A stretch of DNA of 64,000 nucleotides from Enterococcaceae bacterium. GTDB lineage: Bacteria; Bacillota; Bacilli; Lactobacillales; Enterococcaceae. Both the position numbers and the translations under genes were made by a program. The notes below the pieces were generated by a model. It was not told where the DNA came from and did not search any database. It saw nothing but the letters and a program-made list of their open reading frames with translations. This document shows positions 26,937 through 34,451 of this stretch, piece by piece (the first letter of the stretch is position 1; the number at the start of each line of letters is the position of its first letter). Where the stretch lies: assembly GCA_022649665.1 (NCBI GenBank), contig JALCOL010000004.1, positions 62,001-126,000 of the forward strand. The letters are read 5' to 3'.

Positions 26937-27701
26937 ATGAAAGAAATCGCGATCATTACTGGTGCTTCCTCCGGCTTAGGCCGGGTATTCGTTGAAGCAG
27001 TCATAGAAAAATATCCGCAGCTGGATGAGATTTGGCTGATTGCGCGCCACAAAGAGCTGCTTAAAAAATTTGCAGGAAAATACCCCACGCAAACTTTCAA
27101 AATTTTGCCGCTTGATCTGACCGTTGAAAAAAGTTTTGCAGTCTTCCGCGAAACATTGAAACAAGAGCAGCCGCTTATCAAGCTTTTGATCAATGATGCG
27201 GGTATCGTCAGCAGCAAGCCATTTCAAAAGATTTCGCGGCAGCGTCAAGAAATGATGATCAAACTAAATGCCGAAGCGCCAATGATCTTGTGCTACGATG
27301 CGCTGCCATATATGCAAGCAAGCAGCGGGATCCTGAACGTCTGCTCAGTTGCCGGTTTTGCCCCCACTCCAAATATGACGACTTATAGCGCGACGAAAGC
27401 TTTTTTATTTGACTTCAGCAAAGGGCTATATGCGGAGTTAAAAGAGCGCGGGATCCATGTTTTGGCGCTTTGTCCGGGCAATATGAAAACCGGGATGTTT
27501 CAAACAAATGGCGATCTGCCGAAAGAGCATAGTGTCGTTGATATCCTGCCGTTTCTCGATTTAAGGAAAATCACGCATGATTCACTGGAAAAGCTCGAAG
27601 CCGGACAAATGGTCTTTACGCCTGGAGTGATCTACAAACTGTATCGCGTAATTGCTAAATTGATCCCGCATAAGTTTCTGATGCATTTTTCAAAAGTATA
27701 A
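26937..27701 (+). CDS. Short-chain dehydrogenase/reductase
   Basis: AAGGAGA precedes ATG 26937. The 254-residue protein has the NAD(P) motif TGASSGLG (9-16), the NDAG segment, a catalytic serine in the CSVAG region and the YSATK catalytic pair (near 146-150), which define a classical SDR. The substrate is unknown. It is not clearly in an operon; a promoter and terminator lie just downstream. Confidence 0.88.
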   Translation: MKEIAIITGASSGLGRVFVEAVIEKYPQLDEIWLIARHKELLKKFAGKYPTQTFKILPLDLTVEKSFAVFRETLKQEQPLIKLLINDAGIVSSKPFQKISRQRQEMMIKLNAEAPMILCYDALPYMQASSGILNVCSVAGFAPTPNMTTYSATKAFLFDFSKGLYAELKERGIHVLALCPGNMKTGMFQTNGDLPKEHSVVDILPFLDLRKITHDSLEKLEAGQMVFTPGVIYKLYRVIAKLIPHKFLMHFSKV

Positions 27702-27717
27702 AACCGGATTAGAAAGC

Positions 27718-27751
27718 TTGACTTTTTAAATGAATTTGATTATCATTATCA
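27718..27751 (+). promoter_or_regulatory. Promoter with a Fur-type box over the -10 element
   Basis: TTGACT (27718-27723), a 17-bp spacer and TATCAT (27741-27746) make a good sigma-A promoter. TGATTATCATTATCA (27737-27751) matches the 7-1-7 Fur box TGATAATNATTATCA at 13 of 14 defined positions and covers the -10. Transcription would start near 27753 and meet the terminator at 27800. Confidence 0.65.
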
Positions 27752-27752
27752 G

Positions 27753-27827
27753 TGTCAAGGAAATCAAAAAATCCAATCTCTGTTTTACTACCCAAAGATC
27801 CCTCGCTCAGCTGAGCGGGGGTTTTTT
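27753..27827 (+). ncRNA. Candidate small RNA of about 75 nt, probably iron-regulated
   Basis: This transcript is bounded by the promoter at 27718-27746 and a strong terminator at 27800-27827. It has no ribosome site or plausible reading frame. The next gene has its own promoter directly after the terminator (27834-27862), so the unit stands alone. A Fur-type box over the promoter suggests expression when iron is low, as for FsrA and RyhB. It has short C-rich stretches (CTACCC, ATCCCTC) that could pair with ribosome sites. All of this is inferred from sequence signals; homology was not recognised. Confidence 0.5.
27800..27827 (+). terminator. Rho-independent terminator
   Basis: CCCTCGCTC and GAGCGGGGG form a 9-bp stem (one G-T pair) around AGCT, followed by six T residues. 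It ends the candidate small RNA and could also stop read-through from the SDR gene. Confidence 0.85.
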
Positions 27828-27833
27828 GGTGGA

Positions 27834-27862
27834 TTGAAAAACTACCGGAAAATGAGTAGAAT
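27834..27862 (+). promoter_or_regulatory. Promoter of the free-methionine-sulfoxide reductase gene
   Basis: TTGAAA (27834-27839), a 17-bp spacer and TAGAAT (27857-27862). It begins 7 bp after the T-run of the preceding terminator and would start transcription about 37 bp before ATG 27906. Confidence 0.6.
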
Positions 27863-27905
27863 GAAAAAATACATCGAATACCATAGAAAAGAGGTTTTGC
27901 GGAAG

Positions 27906-28379
27906 ATGGAGAAAAAAGCGGAAAAATATGAACTGATGCTTCAGCAGGCAGCTGGACTTTTGGAAATGGAAAAAGACTGGATCGCGACACTGGCCAATTT
28001 ATCAGCATTGATCAAAACGAGCGAACCTGCGACACTTTTCGCGGGATTTTATCTATATAATGGGCATGATCTGACGCTTGGTCCGTTTCAAGGCGGCGTT
28101 TCCTGCACCCGGATCACACTTGGTAAGGGCGTTTGCGGCGAAGTTGCGGAAACCGGTCGGACGATGATCGTTTCCGATGTGACCAAGCACCGAAACTACA
28201 TCGCCTGCGATTCACGCGCCCGTTCAGAGATCGTGCTCCCAATGATCAAAGACGGGGAGCTTTTCGGCGTATTGGATCTGGACGCTGCTCAAACAGGTGT
28301 TTACGACGAAACGGATCAGCAGTATTTAGAAAAACTTGTGCAGATGCTGCTGGCAGACCATTCGCCGCAAGTACTATAA
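27906..28379 (+). CDS. msrC: Free-methionine-(R)-sulfoxide reductase, GAF-domain type
   Basis: The 157-residue protein is a single GAF domain with the three conserved cysteines of fRMsr enzymes (C67, C77 in GKGVCGE, C101 in IACDSRARSEIVLP). The enzyme reduces free methionine-R-sulfoxide to methionine using thioredoxin, in the cytoplasm. ATG 27906 is preferred because the family begins close to this point and the promoter -10 lies at 27857; upstream in-frame ATGs would be at or before the transcription start. It is followed directly by a perfect palindromic terminator. Confidence 0.92.
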   Translation: MEKKAEKYELMLQQAAGLLEMEKDWIATLANLSALIKTSEPATLFAGFYLYNGHDLTLGPFQGGVSCTRITLGKGVCGEVAETGRTMIVSDVTKHRNYIACDSRARSEIVLPMIKDGELFGVLDLDAAQTGVYDETDQQYLEKLVQMLLADHSPQVL

Positions 28380-28381
28380 AA

Positions 28382-28413
28382 AAAGCAGCTGGCGACGTCG
28401 CCAGCTGCTTTTG
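28382..28413. terminator. Perfect palindromic bidirectional terminator
   Basis: AAAGCAGCTGGCGAC is directly followed by its reverse complement GTCGCCAGCTGCTTT. The A and T tracts on the two sides let it serve both the msrC gene and the convergent DedA-like gene. Confidence 0.85.
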
Positions 28414-28425
28414 CTATGTATCGTA

Positions 28426-29019
28426 TTATAAAAGATGGAGCAGAAATTGACCGCCATAAACCATTCCTAAACTGTAAACGAGGATCGAGAGCGGCTTTGC
28501 CAGTAAAATGATCATCGTAAATTTTCGCAAACTCATTTTTGAAAGGCCGGCCAGCATACAAAGGGCATCGTCGGGAGCAACTGGCAGAAAGATCGCCAGC
28601 GTGAATAAACGATCGAAACGGTTTTGGTTATCCAGCCAAGCGGTATATTTCTTATAGATCTTCTCGCTCAGCATCCCTTTGATCAGCGGCTGGCCAAAAT
28701 TTTTCGCTAGCAGAAAATTGGCGATCGAACCGATGCAGATCCCGATATAGTTGTAAAGAAAGCCGTAAAGTGGACCGAAGATCAAGACACCGGCGCCTAA
28801 GCTGACTCCGCCGGGAATGATCGGTACGATGACTTGCACGATCTGGATCAGGATAAAAATAAGCGGTCCCCACAAATGGGTCTGACCGATCAGATTCTGC
28901 ATATGATTCAAATCATTGAAGATCCCGAGCTGATACCAGTAAATTGCTAACGATATTGTAGCGGCTAAGCCGACCAGCGATAAAATATTGATCAGTTTGC
29001 GCGATTTAATTGCGGTCAT
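28426..29019 (-). CDS. TVP38/TMEM64-family (DedA-like) membrane protein
   Basis: The 197-residue protein has about five to six hydrophobic segments and the family core (PGGVSLGAGVLIFGPLYGFLYNYIG, then LLAKNFG, and FLPVAPDDALCMLAGLS). Proteins of this superfamily are linked to lipid scrambling and undecaprenyl-phosphate handling. GGAGAGGGATG precedes ATG 29019. It is a single gene between a convergent terminator and the ThrE pair; the exact substrate is not determinable. Confidence 0.85.
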   Translation of the reverse strand: MTAIKSRKLINILSLVGLAATISLAIYWYQLGIFNDLNHMQNLIGQTHLWGPLIFILIQIVQVIVPIIPGGVSLGAGVLIFGPLYGFLYNYIGICIGSIANFLLAKNFGQPLIKGMLSEKIYKKYTAWLDNQNRFDRLFTLAIFLPVAPDDALCMLAGLSKMSLRKFTMIILLAKPLSILVYSLGMVYGGQFLLHLL

Positions 29020-29104
29020 CGAATCACCATCCCTCTCCTGCTTGGATTTACTTTATCATGGATCAAGCAAGAATGCATCCAACTTGAGACGGAGATGTCA
29101 AGAC

Positions 29105-29554
29105 TTAAAAAAATTTGAATTTTTTCCCATGCTGAAAATAGATCACGAGACGTTCGATCATCGAAGAAAAAACGAATCCACCAGCGATCGCACCGGCAAT
29201 CACGATTACTTGGAGGACATTATTCAAGCCCTTTTCGGGGTAGCCGAGCACGAAATTGCGGACTGCTTGGTAGGCAGGACCACCCGGCACGAGCGGGACC
29301 AAGGAAGGGATATTAAAAACGATCATCGGCATTTTGCGAATGCGCGAGAATAAAATACTGAATAATCCGATCATCAGCGCGGCAAAAAAATTGGAGAATC
29401 CCAATCCAAAGTGAAAATGGAGGAAATAATAAGTCATCCAGCCGAATGCTCCCGCTATCCCGCCATCGATCAAAGCATTTCTCGGCACCTCGATCAAGAT
29501 CGCAAAGGCGACCGTACTTAAAAAACTGAATAAAAAATGAATCGGCCACTCCAT
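29105..29554 (-). CDS. ThrE-type threonine/serine exporter, small subunit (ThrE_2 domain)
   Basis: The 149-residue protein has four to five hydrophobic helices and the motif LVPLVPGGPAYQAVRNFVLG, typical of the C-terminal half (ThrE_2) of the threonine/serine exporter. The other half is encoded by the gene upstream at 29572, 17 bp away, so together they rebuild a full ThrE. It lies in the cytoplasmic membrane. AAAGGAGAC precedes the ATG at 29554. Confidence 0.87.
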   Translation of the reverse strand: MEWPIHFLFSFLSTVAFAILIEVPRNALIDGGIAGAFGWMTYYFLHFHFGLGFSNFFAALMIGLFSILFSRIRKMPMIVFNIPSLVPLVPGGPAYQAVRNFVLGYPEKGLNNVLQVIVIAGAIAGGFVFSSMIERLVIYFQHGKKFKFF

Positions 29555-29571
29555 TGTAAGGTCTCCTTTCC

Positions 29572-30318
29572 TTAATAAAAGAATTTGATCGCGACTGCGA
29601 TACCGATGCCGATCGATGCCGCGATCAAAATCGCTTCCATTCCGCGGGCCATCCCGCCGATAAGATGCCCTGCAAGGACATCTCGAAACGCATTAGTGAT
29701 CGGGACGCCCGGGACAAGCGGCATGACAGCGCCGATGATGATCGTATCCGCTTGAAAGCCAAGGTGATAGTGAACGGCACAATAGGCCAGCCAGCCGATT
29801 GCAAGGGCTGCAAAGAAGTTATTCAAATAATGGACATGCAAGGTGCGCGTTGTAAAAGTAGAGATCGCATAGCCCGCTGCACCGATCAAGAATGTGATCA
29901 AAAAGTCAGCGCCTGTCCCGCCAAAAATATACATCAATGTCGCACTTACGATGCCGGCCGAAAATAGTTGGAGGGAGTAAGGGAAGCTGAAAACCGCCTG
30001 ATCAACCTTTTCAAGAGCTGCATACAGCTCGTCCAACCGAAGTTTGCCCTGGGCATATTCGCGCGAGAGCGAATTGACACGCTCCACTTTTGCTAAATGG
30101 ATCTCGCGGATCCGTACGTTTTCCAACTGCGTGAACGTTTCAATGTTGATGAACAGCCCGGTCAAAGTCACATAACTTTCAGGCTTTTCAATGCCGCTGT
30201 TTTTTGCGATTCGGGTCATCGTGTCTTCCACACGGTAAATCTCTGAGCCGCTTTCCGTCATGATCTTGCCAGCCAGCAGGCAAGTTCGCAATATGTTTTG
30301 ATAATCATCGTTTTTCAA
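29572..30318 (-). CDS. ThrE-type threonine/serine exporter, large subunit (DUF1212)
   Basis: The product has about 248 residues from TTG 30318, with a soluble N-terminal part (about 1-115, GKIMTESGSEIYRVEDTMTRI) and five hydrophobic helices with VMPLVPGVPITNAFRDVL. This is the large half of the ThrE family, which exports threonine and serine. The start is uncertain: the frame is open to ATG 30426, but family members begin near KNDDYQNIL. No strong ribosome site is visible at either. Confidence 0.85.
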   Translation of the reverse strand: MKNDDYQNILRTCLLAGKIMTESGSEIYRVEDTMTRIAKNSGIEKPESYVTLTGLFINIETFTQLENVRIREIHLAKVERVNSLSREYAQGKLRLDELYAALEKVDQAVFSFPYSLQLFSAGIVSATLMYIFGGTGADFLITFLIGAAGYAISTFTTRTLHVHYLNNFFAALAIGWLAYCAVHYHLGFQADTIIIGAVMPLVPGVPITNAFRDVLAGHLIGGMARGMEAILIAASIGIGIAVAIKFFY

Positions 30319-30820
30319 AAGGTAAACACCGTTCTTTCTTTGCCGAATACGTATCAAATAAAGTTTATCATGGAAATGCTTTTTCCGGTCAAATGTTTGC
30401 TGCTGAAAAATTAAAAAAACTATCATAAAACCAAAATGGTTATTTAAGAATGATGAGAGCGCTTAACATAAGGGATGGAAATATATTGATAGTTATATAT
30501 ATAATAAAATCGATTAAAAAAACGCCAAATTAAATAATAAAGCGTTTTAAAATTTGAAGGAAAAGCTGTCTTGTCATCATTGACATTATGTTAAGTTATC
30601 TAAAAAATTAAGTTTGTTCGTTTTGACGGTTATTTATTAATTCATAAAATTTAAATAAAGAAATAAGGATATCTACTTGATTAGGAAGTTCTAAGCGGCT
30701 ACAATAGGAATTGTTAAAAGAGAAAAAATACAATATATTAATATAAAACAACTGTTTCTTAAAAAAATGTTTCATTATGACACGATAATATAGTTTTATG
30801 TAAAAAATTAAACAACGATT
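30319..30820. other. AT-rich intergenic stretch without recognised genes
   Basis: About 500 bp, clearly more AT-rich than the surrounding genes, between the divergent ThrE and TetR genes. It contains short A and T runs and scattered promoter-like hexamers (TTGACA near 30580), but no reading frame with a ribosome site and no clear hairpin-plus-T terminator. Confidence 0.6.
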
Positions 30821-30849
30821 TTGCTCTTGTTAAAAAAACGTGGTACAAT
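30821..30849 (+). promoter_or_regulatory. Promoter of the TetR gene at 30890
   Basis: TTGCTC, a 17-bp spacer and TACAAT (30844-30849) with an extended TGG before the -10. The start codon is 41 bp downstream. Confidence 0.65.
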
Positions 30850-30889
30850 AAATTGAATAATCGAACATGAAATTAAGAGAGGGATTAAA

Positions 30890-31504
30890 ATGGCAAGAAA
30901 AAAAACAATCACTAGAGATGATATATTAAATGCTGCATTTAAAGTTGTTGCAAATGAAGGGTTCGCACATTTTACTGCACGTAATGTAGCAAGCAAGGTC
31001 GGATCATCCACTCAGCCAATTTATCTTGAATTCAAAAACATGCAGGACTTAAGAGAAGCCGTCTTCAACAAAATCTACTATTATTTAGAAGATGAAGTAT
31101 TTTCGGTTTCCCATACAGGGGACGCAATCGTCGATTTGGGACTGAATTATATCCACTTCGCCCAAAACGAAAAGAAATTGTACTACGCCCTCTACTTAGA
31201 TGATGCAACTGATGGTGAGCGGATGTTGAAATTCAGCTGGCGGTATTTCGTCAAATTTGCGATGCACGATGAAAAATATGCTTCATTGCCGAAAGAAGAA
31301 TTGAGTCGTCTGCATATCGGCACGTGGACGGTGGCAACCGGGATCGCTTCTTTAATGTCTTCGGGGATCATCAGTCCGACAGATGACGAGATCATTAAGA
31401 TGATCGAAGCCGGCATTTCAAGTATTGAAGCAATCAAAACGCCGATCATTTTGAAAGATGCTTCTTTGCTGGCTGAGGCAGAAGACCACGTTTCAGCCGA
31501 CTGA
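30890..31504 (+). CDS. TetR/AcrR-family transcriptional regulator
   Basis: The 204-residue protein has an N-terminal TetR HTH (about 8-55, ITRDDILNAAFKVVANEGFAHFTARNVASKVGSSTQPIY) and a variable helical C-terminal domain. AGAGAGGGAT precedes ATG 30890. No target gene is adjacent on the same strand, and the gene has its own promoter and terminator, so it is monocistronic. Targets could be itself or the divergent ThrE pair; this is only positional. Confidence 0.87.
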   Translation: MARKKTITRDDILNAAFKVVANEGFAHFTARNVASKVGSSTQPIYLEFKNMQDLREAVFNKIYYYLEDEVFSVSHTGDAIVDLGLNYIHFAQNEKKLYYALYLDDATDGERMLKFSWRYFVKFAMHDEKYASLPKEELSRLHIGTWTVATGIASLMSSGIISPTDDEIIKMIEAGISSIEAIKTPIILKDASLLAEAEDHVSAD

Positions 31505-31522
31505 AACAAATGAATACTAAAA

Positions 31523-31561
31523 GAAGGCCGTCAGGGCAGTGAGCTGACGGCCTTCTTTTTT
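31523..31561 (+). terminator. Terminator of the TetR gene
   Basis: GAAGGCCGTCAG pairs with CTGACGGCCTTC around a 9-nt loop, followed by a run of T residues. Confidence 0.9.
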
Positions 31562-31565
31562 TGCG

Positions 31566-31599
31566 CAAAAAAAAGCCGCCAAATCAAAGATTTGACGAC
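31566..31599 (-). terminator. Terminator of the rubrerythrin gene
   Basis: On the minus strand GTCGTCAAATC pairs with GATTTGGCGGC (two G-T pairs) around TTT, and an eight-T run follows. Confidence 0.75.
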
Positions 31600-31608
31600 T
31601 GTTTAATG

Positions 31609-32301
31609 TTAATAGTTCATTGCACGAACTTCGAAGAAACTTTGCGGATGTCCGCAGACAGGGCAGACTTCCGGAGCTTTGTTTCCAACGCAGATATGTC
31701 CGCAAACGCGGCATTCCCACATCGTTTGGCCGCTCTTTTCGAAAACTTTCTTCATTTCAACGTTATCGAGCAATTTGCGATAGCGTTCTTCGTGATGTTT
31801 TTCAACATCGGCAACGAGACGGAAGCGGGCAGCTAATTCATGGAAGCCTTCTTCTTCAGCATCTTTTGCCATCCGAACGTACATGTCGGTCCATTCGTAA
31901 TTTTCGCCTTCGGCAGCAGCGAGCAAATCTTCTGCAGTATTGCCAAGATCGCCAAGTTCTTTGAACCATAATTTTGCATGGGCTTTTTCATTATTTGCCG
32001 TTACTCTGAAAAGGGCAGCGATTTGTTCGTAGCCTTCTTTAGCAGCAACATTCGCAAACAAGTCGTAGCGAGTACGCGCTTGGCTTTCACCAGCAAACGC
32101 TTCTAAAAGATTTTTTTCGGTTTTGGTTCCAGCGTAAGGGTTTGATTTTTGATCTTTTTCAGTTTTTTTTTGCGCGTCACCTTCGTCTTCCTCTACTTTA
32201 ACAAAAGCAGATGCAGGAGCTCCGCAAATCGGACAAACATAATCTTCTGGTAGAGGACCTTCATGAATGTAACCGCAAACAGTGCAACGCCATTTTTCCA
32301 T
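31609..32301 (-). CDS. Rubrerythrin with rubredoxin domains at both ends
   Basis: The 230-residue protein has an N-terminal rubredoxin domain (C6, C9, C23, C26), a linker, a ferritin-like di-iron domain (about 60-190, [19 protein letters not shown] and [10 protein letters not shown]) and a C-terminal rubredoxin domain (C197, C200, C213, C216). Rubrerythrins reduce hydrogen peroxide with electrons passed through the rubredoxin iron. The classic form has the rubredoxin only at the C-terminus and the reverse form only at the N-terminus; this one has both. GGAGG precedes the ATG at 32301. The promoter at 32340-32367 carries a PerR-like box. Confidence 0.93.
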   Translation of the reverse strand: MEKWRCTVCGYIHEGPLPEDYVCPICGAPASAFVKVEEDEGDAQKKTEKDQKSNPYAGTKTEKNLLEAFAGESQARTRYDLFANVAAKEGYEQIAALFRVTANNEKAHAKLWFKELGDLGNTAEDLLAAAEGENYEWTDMYVRMAKDAEEEGFHELAARFRLVADVEKHHEERYRKLLDNVEMKKVFEKSGQTMWECRVCGHICVGNKAPEVCPVCGHPQSFFEVRAMNY

Positions 32302-32339
32302 AATATATAACCTCCAATTTCTTTTTTACTACAATTCCA

Positions 32340-32367
32340 ATATTAAACTGTAATCGTTATAAGTCAA
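32340..32367 (-). promoter_or_regulatory. Rubrerythrin promoter with a PerR-like box
   Basis: On the minus strand TTGACT (32367-32362), a 16-bp spacer and TAATAT (32345-32340). In the spacer, TTATAACGATTACAG (32362-32348) matches the PerR box TTATAATNATTATAA at 11 of 14 defined positions. PerR controls peroxide defence genes, including rubrerythrins, in other Firmicutes. Confidence 0.5.
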
Positions 32368-32370
32368 GTC

Positions 32371-32399
32371 TTGAAAAAGAAAAAATTCAATGTTATAAT
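32371..32399 (+). promoter_or_regulatory. Rightward promoter-like element facing the ybaK 3' end
   Basis: TTGAAA, a 17-bp spacer and TATAAT with an extended TGT. It points into the leftward ybaK gene, where no rightward gene exists, so a transcript would be antisense. AATGAGAATCATT, a small inverted repeat, follows about 25 bp downstream. Confidence 0.4.
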
Positions 32400-32432
32400 A
32401 CTTTTCATTTAACAAATAATATTAAATGAGAA

Positions 32433-32924
32433 TCATTCCAGAATGTTGCCGATCTCTCCGCCGACAAAATCGATCAACTGCTGGGCATCGATCTTGACAG
32501 AATGACCGACTTTCCCTGAGGAAACAACGATCGAACCAAGGGCGAGTGCCGTGGGATCAAAATAAATCGGGTAATCATGCTTTTCGTGGATCCCGATCGG
32601 CGTATTGGCGCCGTGCTCATAGCCGGTCGTCTTCATCAGATCTTTTAACGGGAGCATTTCGACCCGCTTGTTGCCGGAGAGCTTTGCTAATTTCTTCATA
32701 TCCAAATGGGACTCGATCGGGATGACCGCGACGAGCGGGCCGGACGGGCTCGTCAATACTAATGTTTTGAAGACGAAGTGCGGATCGATACCTGACTCAT
32801 CGATTTGGATCTGAGCGATATGGTGCTCTTCTTTCCAGGGGAGACGTACAGGCTCATAAGAGATTTGATGTTTCTCTAAAATCTTTTCAACAAGTGTTTT
32901 GTCGTTTTTCTTCTTTTTGCTCAT
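32433..32924 (-). CDS. ybaK: YbaK/EbsC-family aminoacyl-tRNA deacylase
   Basis: The 163-residue protein has the YbaK/ProX fold: a lysine in HFVFKTLVL, then VAVIPIESHLDMKKLAKLSG and GANTPIGIHEKHDYPIYFD. The family removes mischarged amino acids, typically Cys from Cys-tRNA(Pro), in the cytoplasm. In enterococci it is called EbsC. It is monocistronic here; the start at 32924 follows AAGGAAGC. Confidence 0.9.
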   Translation of the reverse strand: MSKKKKNDKTLVEKILEKHQISYEPVRLPWKEEHHIAQIQIDESGIDPHFVFKTLVLTSPSGPLVAVIPIESHLDMKKLAKLSGNKRVEMLPLKDLMKTTGYEHGANTPIGIHEKHDYPIYFDPTALALGSIVVSSGKVGHSVKIDAQQLIDFVGGEIGNILE

Positions 32925-33072
32925 TCTTCAGCTTCCTTTAAAAACAAACTCTTCTTATCTACTATACGTTAGCAGCGATCAGAAAATCAAATGATAAGGT
33001 AGTTTGTACGAAATGTTTGTCTACAATGGAAAAAATACTCAAATTATGCTATATTAGTAGGTAGCAGTTTTG

Positions 33073-33436
33073 GGGGACGTTAAGGATTCGACAGGTCCAG
33101 TTCGAGCTTGAATTGCGCTTCGTAGGTTACGTCTACGTAAAAACGTTACAGTTAAATATAACTGCTAAAAACGAAAACAACACTTACGCTTTAGCTGCTT
33201 AAAAACAGTTAGCGTAGATCCGCTTGGCATCGCCCATGTGCTCAAGGCCGGGTCTTACTCTTAGTGGGATACATTGGATTTTGCCGTCTGAAAAATCCAA
33301 GAGAGATCATCAGACTAGCAACAGTTTGAGCCAGTCATTCGGCGGGAACTTGCGCGAAATCGAAATAGAATGACTATGAGCGTAGAAATTGAAGTGGCGA
33401 TGGGTTTGGACGCGGGTTCGACTCCCGCCGTCTCCA
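33073..33436 (+). ncRNA. ssrA: Transfer-messenger RNA (tmRNA, ssrA)
   Basis: The 5' GGGGACG pairs with the 3' CGTCTCC to form the tRNA-like acceptor stem, and a T-arm (CGGGTTCGACTCCCG) precedes the 3' end. The internal tag frame runs from the GCT resume codon at 33164 to TAA 33200-33202 and encodes AKNENNTYALAA, very close to the tags of enterococci and lactobacilli. The RNA rescues stalled ribosomes and marks the peptide for proteolysis. The CCA end is not encoded. A terminator follows at 33468. Confidence 0.97.
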
Positions 33437-33467
33437 TAGCACGTTGCAGCGAGTGGCAACAAACAGA

Positions 33468-33510
33468 AGAAAAGCCGTCAAATCACTGATTTGGCGGCTT
33501 TTCTTTTTTT
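33468..33510 (+). terminator. Terminator of tmRNA
   Basis: AGAAAAGCCGTCAAATCA pairs with TGATTTGGCGGCTTTTCT, followed by seven T residues. Confidence 0.9.
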
Positions 33511-34350
33511 ATGTTTGCATTGGGTTGCAAAACTTTGAACGTAAAAGGAAGTCAAGGAGGCGGCTCATCCGCAAGACATTATGCGGTGAGGATTTTTAGC
33601 TAATGCAGCGTCAATTTTTAGTTTTTCATAACCATTCGAGAATGATAATAAACTCATGGAGCGCTCAGCGCAAGTTTGCGACCTGTTTGGCATCGATTTG
33701 TTTGATCAATTGACTTGCTAACTTTTTTCAGAGAATAGGGCGCTTACTAATGTTTGAAAAGCAAGGAATATTTTTAATCGACAATAATAATTATTATGTT
33801 ATTTAGATTGTTGAGTAAATAAGTGCAAAGAAAATTATGGATTTCGAAAAATTTATTCAGATAGTTTATGTAAAAACTGGAATACTGGACCGGAGAAGCG
33901 TCATTTTCATCTAATGAAAAATAGAAAATGTCGGGATTATTTAATGAATCCAGAGGGATAAAAATGAGCAAGATGCTGAGATCATCATTTTTTCGACATC
34001 TTTTCTTTTTCAGGGAAATATTTTTAATTGAACCATTCATCATAAAAAAATCCAAAGAATAATCATTATTTAATTTATTCAAAAAGCGATTTGCACAAAT
34101 GATTTTTACTTGTTCTATATTTTAGGAACAAGCACTCAAATAGCTTCAATAATATAACGATGAGATGATAAGGAAGTGAATGTTGAACAGGTTATGTAAA
34201 ATCGCTGTCATAAAGCTAATGTTATAATAAGTATTGATATGTAAATGGAATTATTGTATACGTATATTATGTATGTTTCTTATATGCAAAAACTTAAAAG
34301 AGTCACTATGCTGATTTTAGCAAAAAAAGTAGTGGGAAATGTGTTCATTT
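33511..34350. other. AT-rich region without convincing genes downstream of tmRNA
   Basis: About 840 bp, far more AT-rich than the neighbours. A leftward frame of 102 codons (33774-34082) starts at TTG without a ribosome site and is Asn/Ile/Phe-rich; it is not accepted as a gene. A 7-bp inverted repeat (CTTGTTC-N10-GAACAAG) is at 34109-34132, and an extended -10 (TGTTATAAT) at 34220-34228 may belong to the downstream surface-protein gene. The 3' end of tmRNA is a common island insertion site, but no flanking repeat was seen. Confidence 0.6.
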
Positions 34351-34381
34351 TAATATCGTTCATTATGATTGAACGATATTA
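34351..34381. promoter_or_regulatory. 12-bp inverted repeat in the leader of the giant surface protein gene
   Basis: TAATATCGTTCA and TGAACGATATTA are perfectly complementary and separated by 7 nt. There is no T-run after it. It lies 70 bp before the start codon and may be a repressor or activator site, or an mRNA leader hairpin. Confidence 0.5.
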
Positions 34382-34451
34382 TTTAATGGTTTGTTGATTT
34401 GGGGGAGTTACTTGGATAATATGTTGTTTAAATTTTTAAGGAGGAAATTTG

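Noticed and set aside
30448-30470. Possible cre near GAGAGCGCTTAAC
   Set aside because: It needs an extra base to fit the consensus, and the outer half-sites do not match.
33774-34082. Leftward frame of 102 codons in the AT-rich region
   Set aside because: It starts at TTG without a ribosome site, is low-complexity (Asn, Ile, Phe), and shows no recognisable domain.
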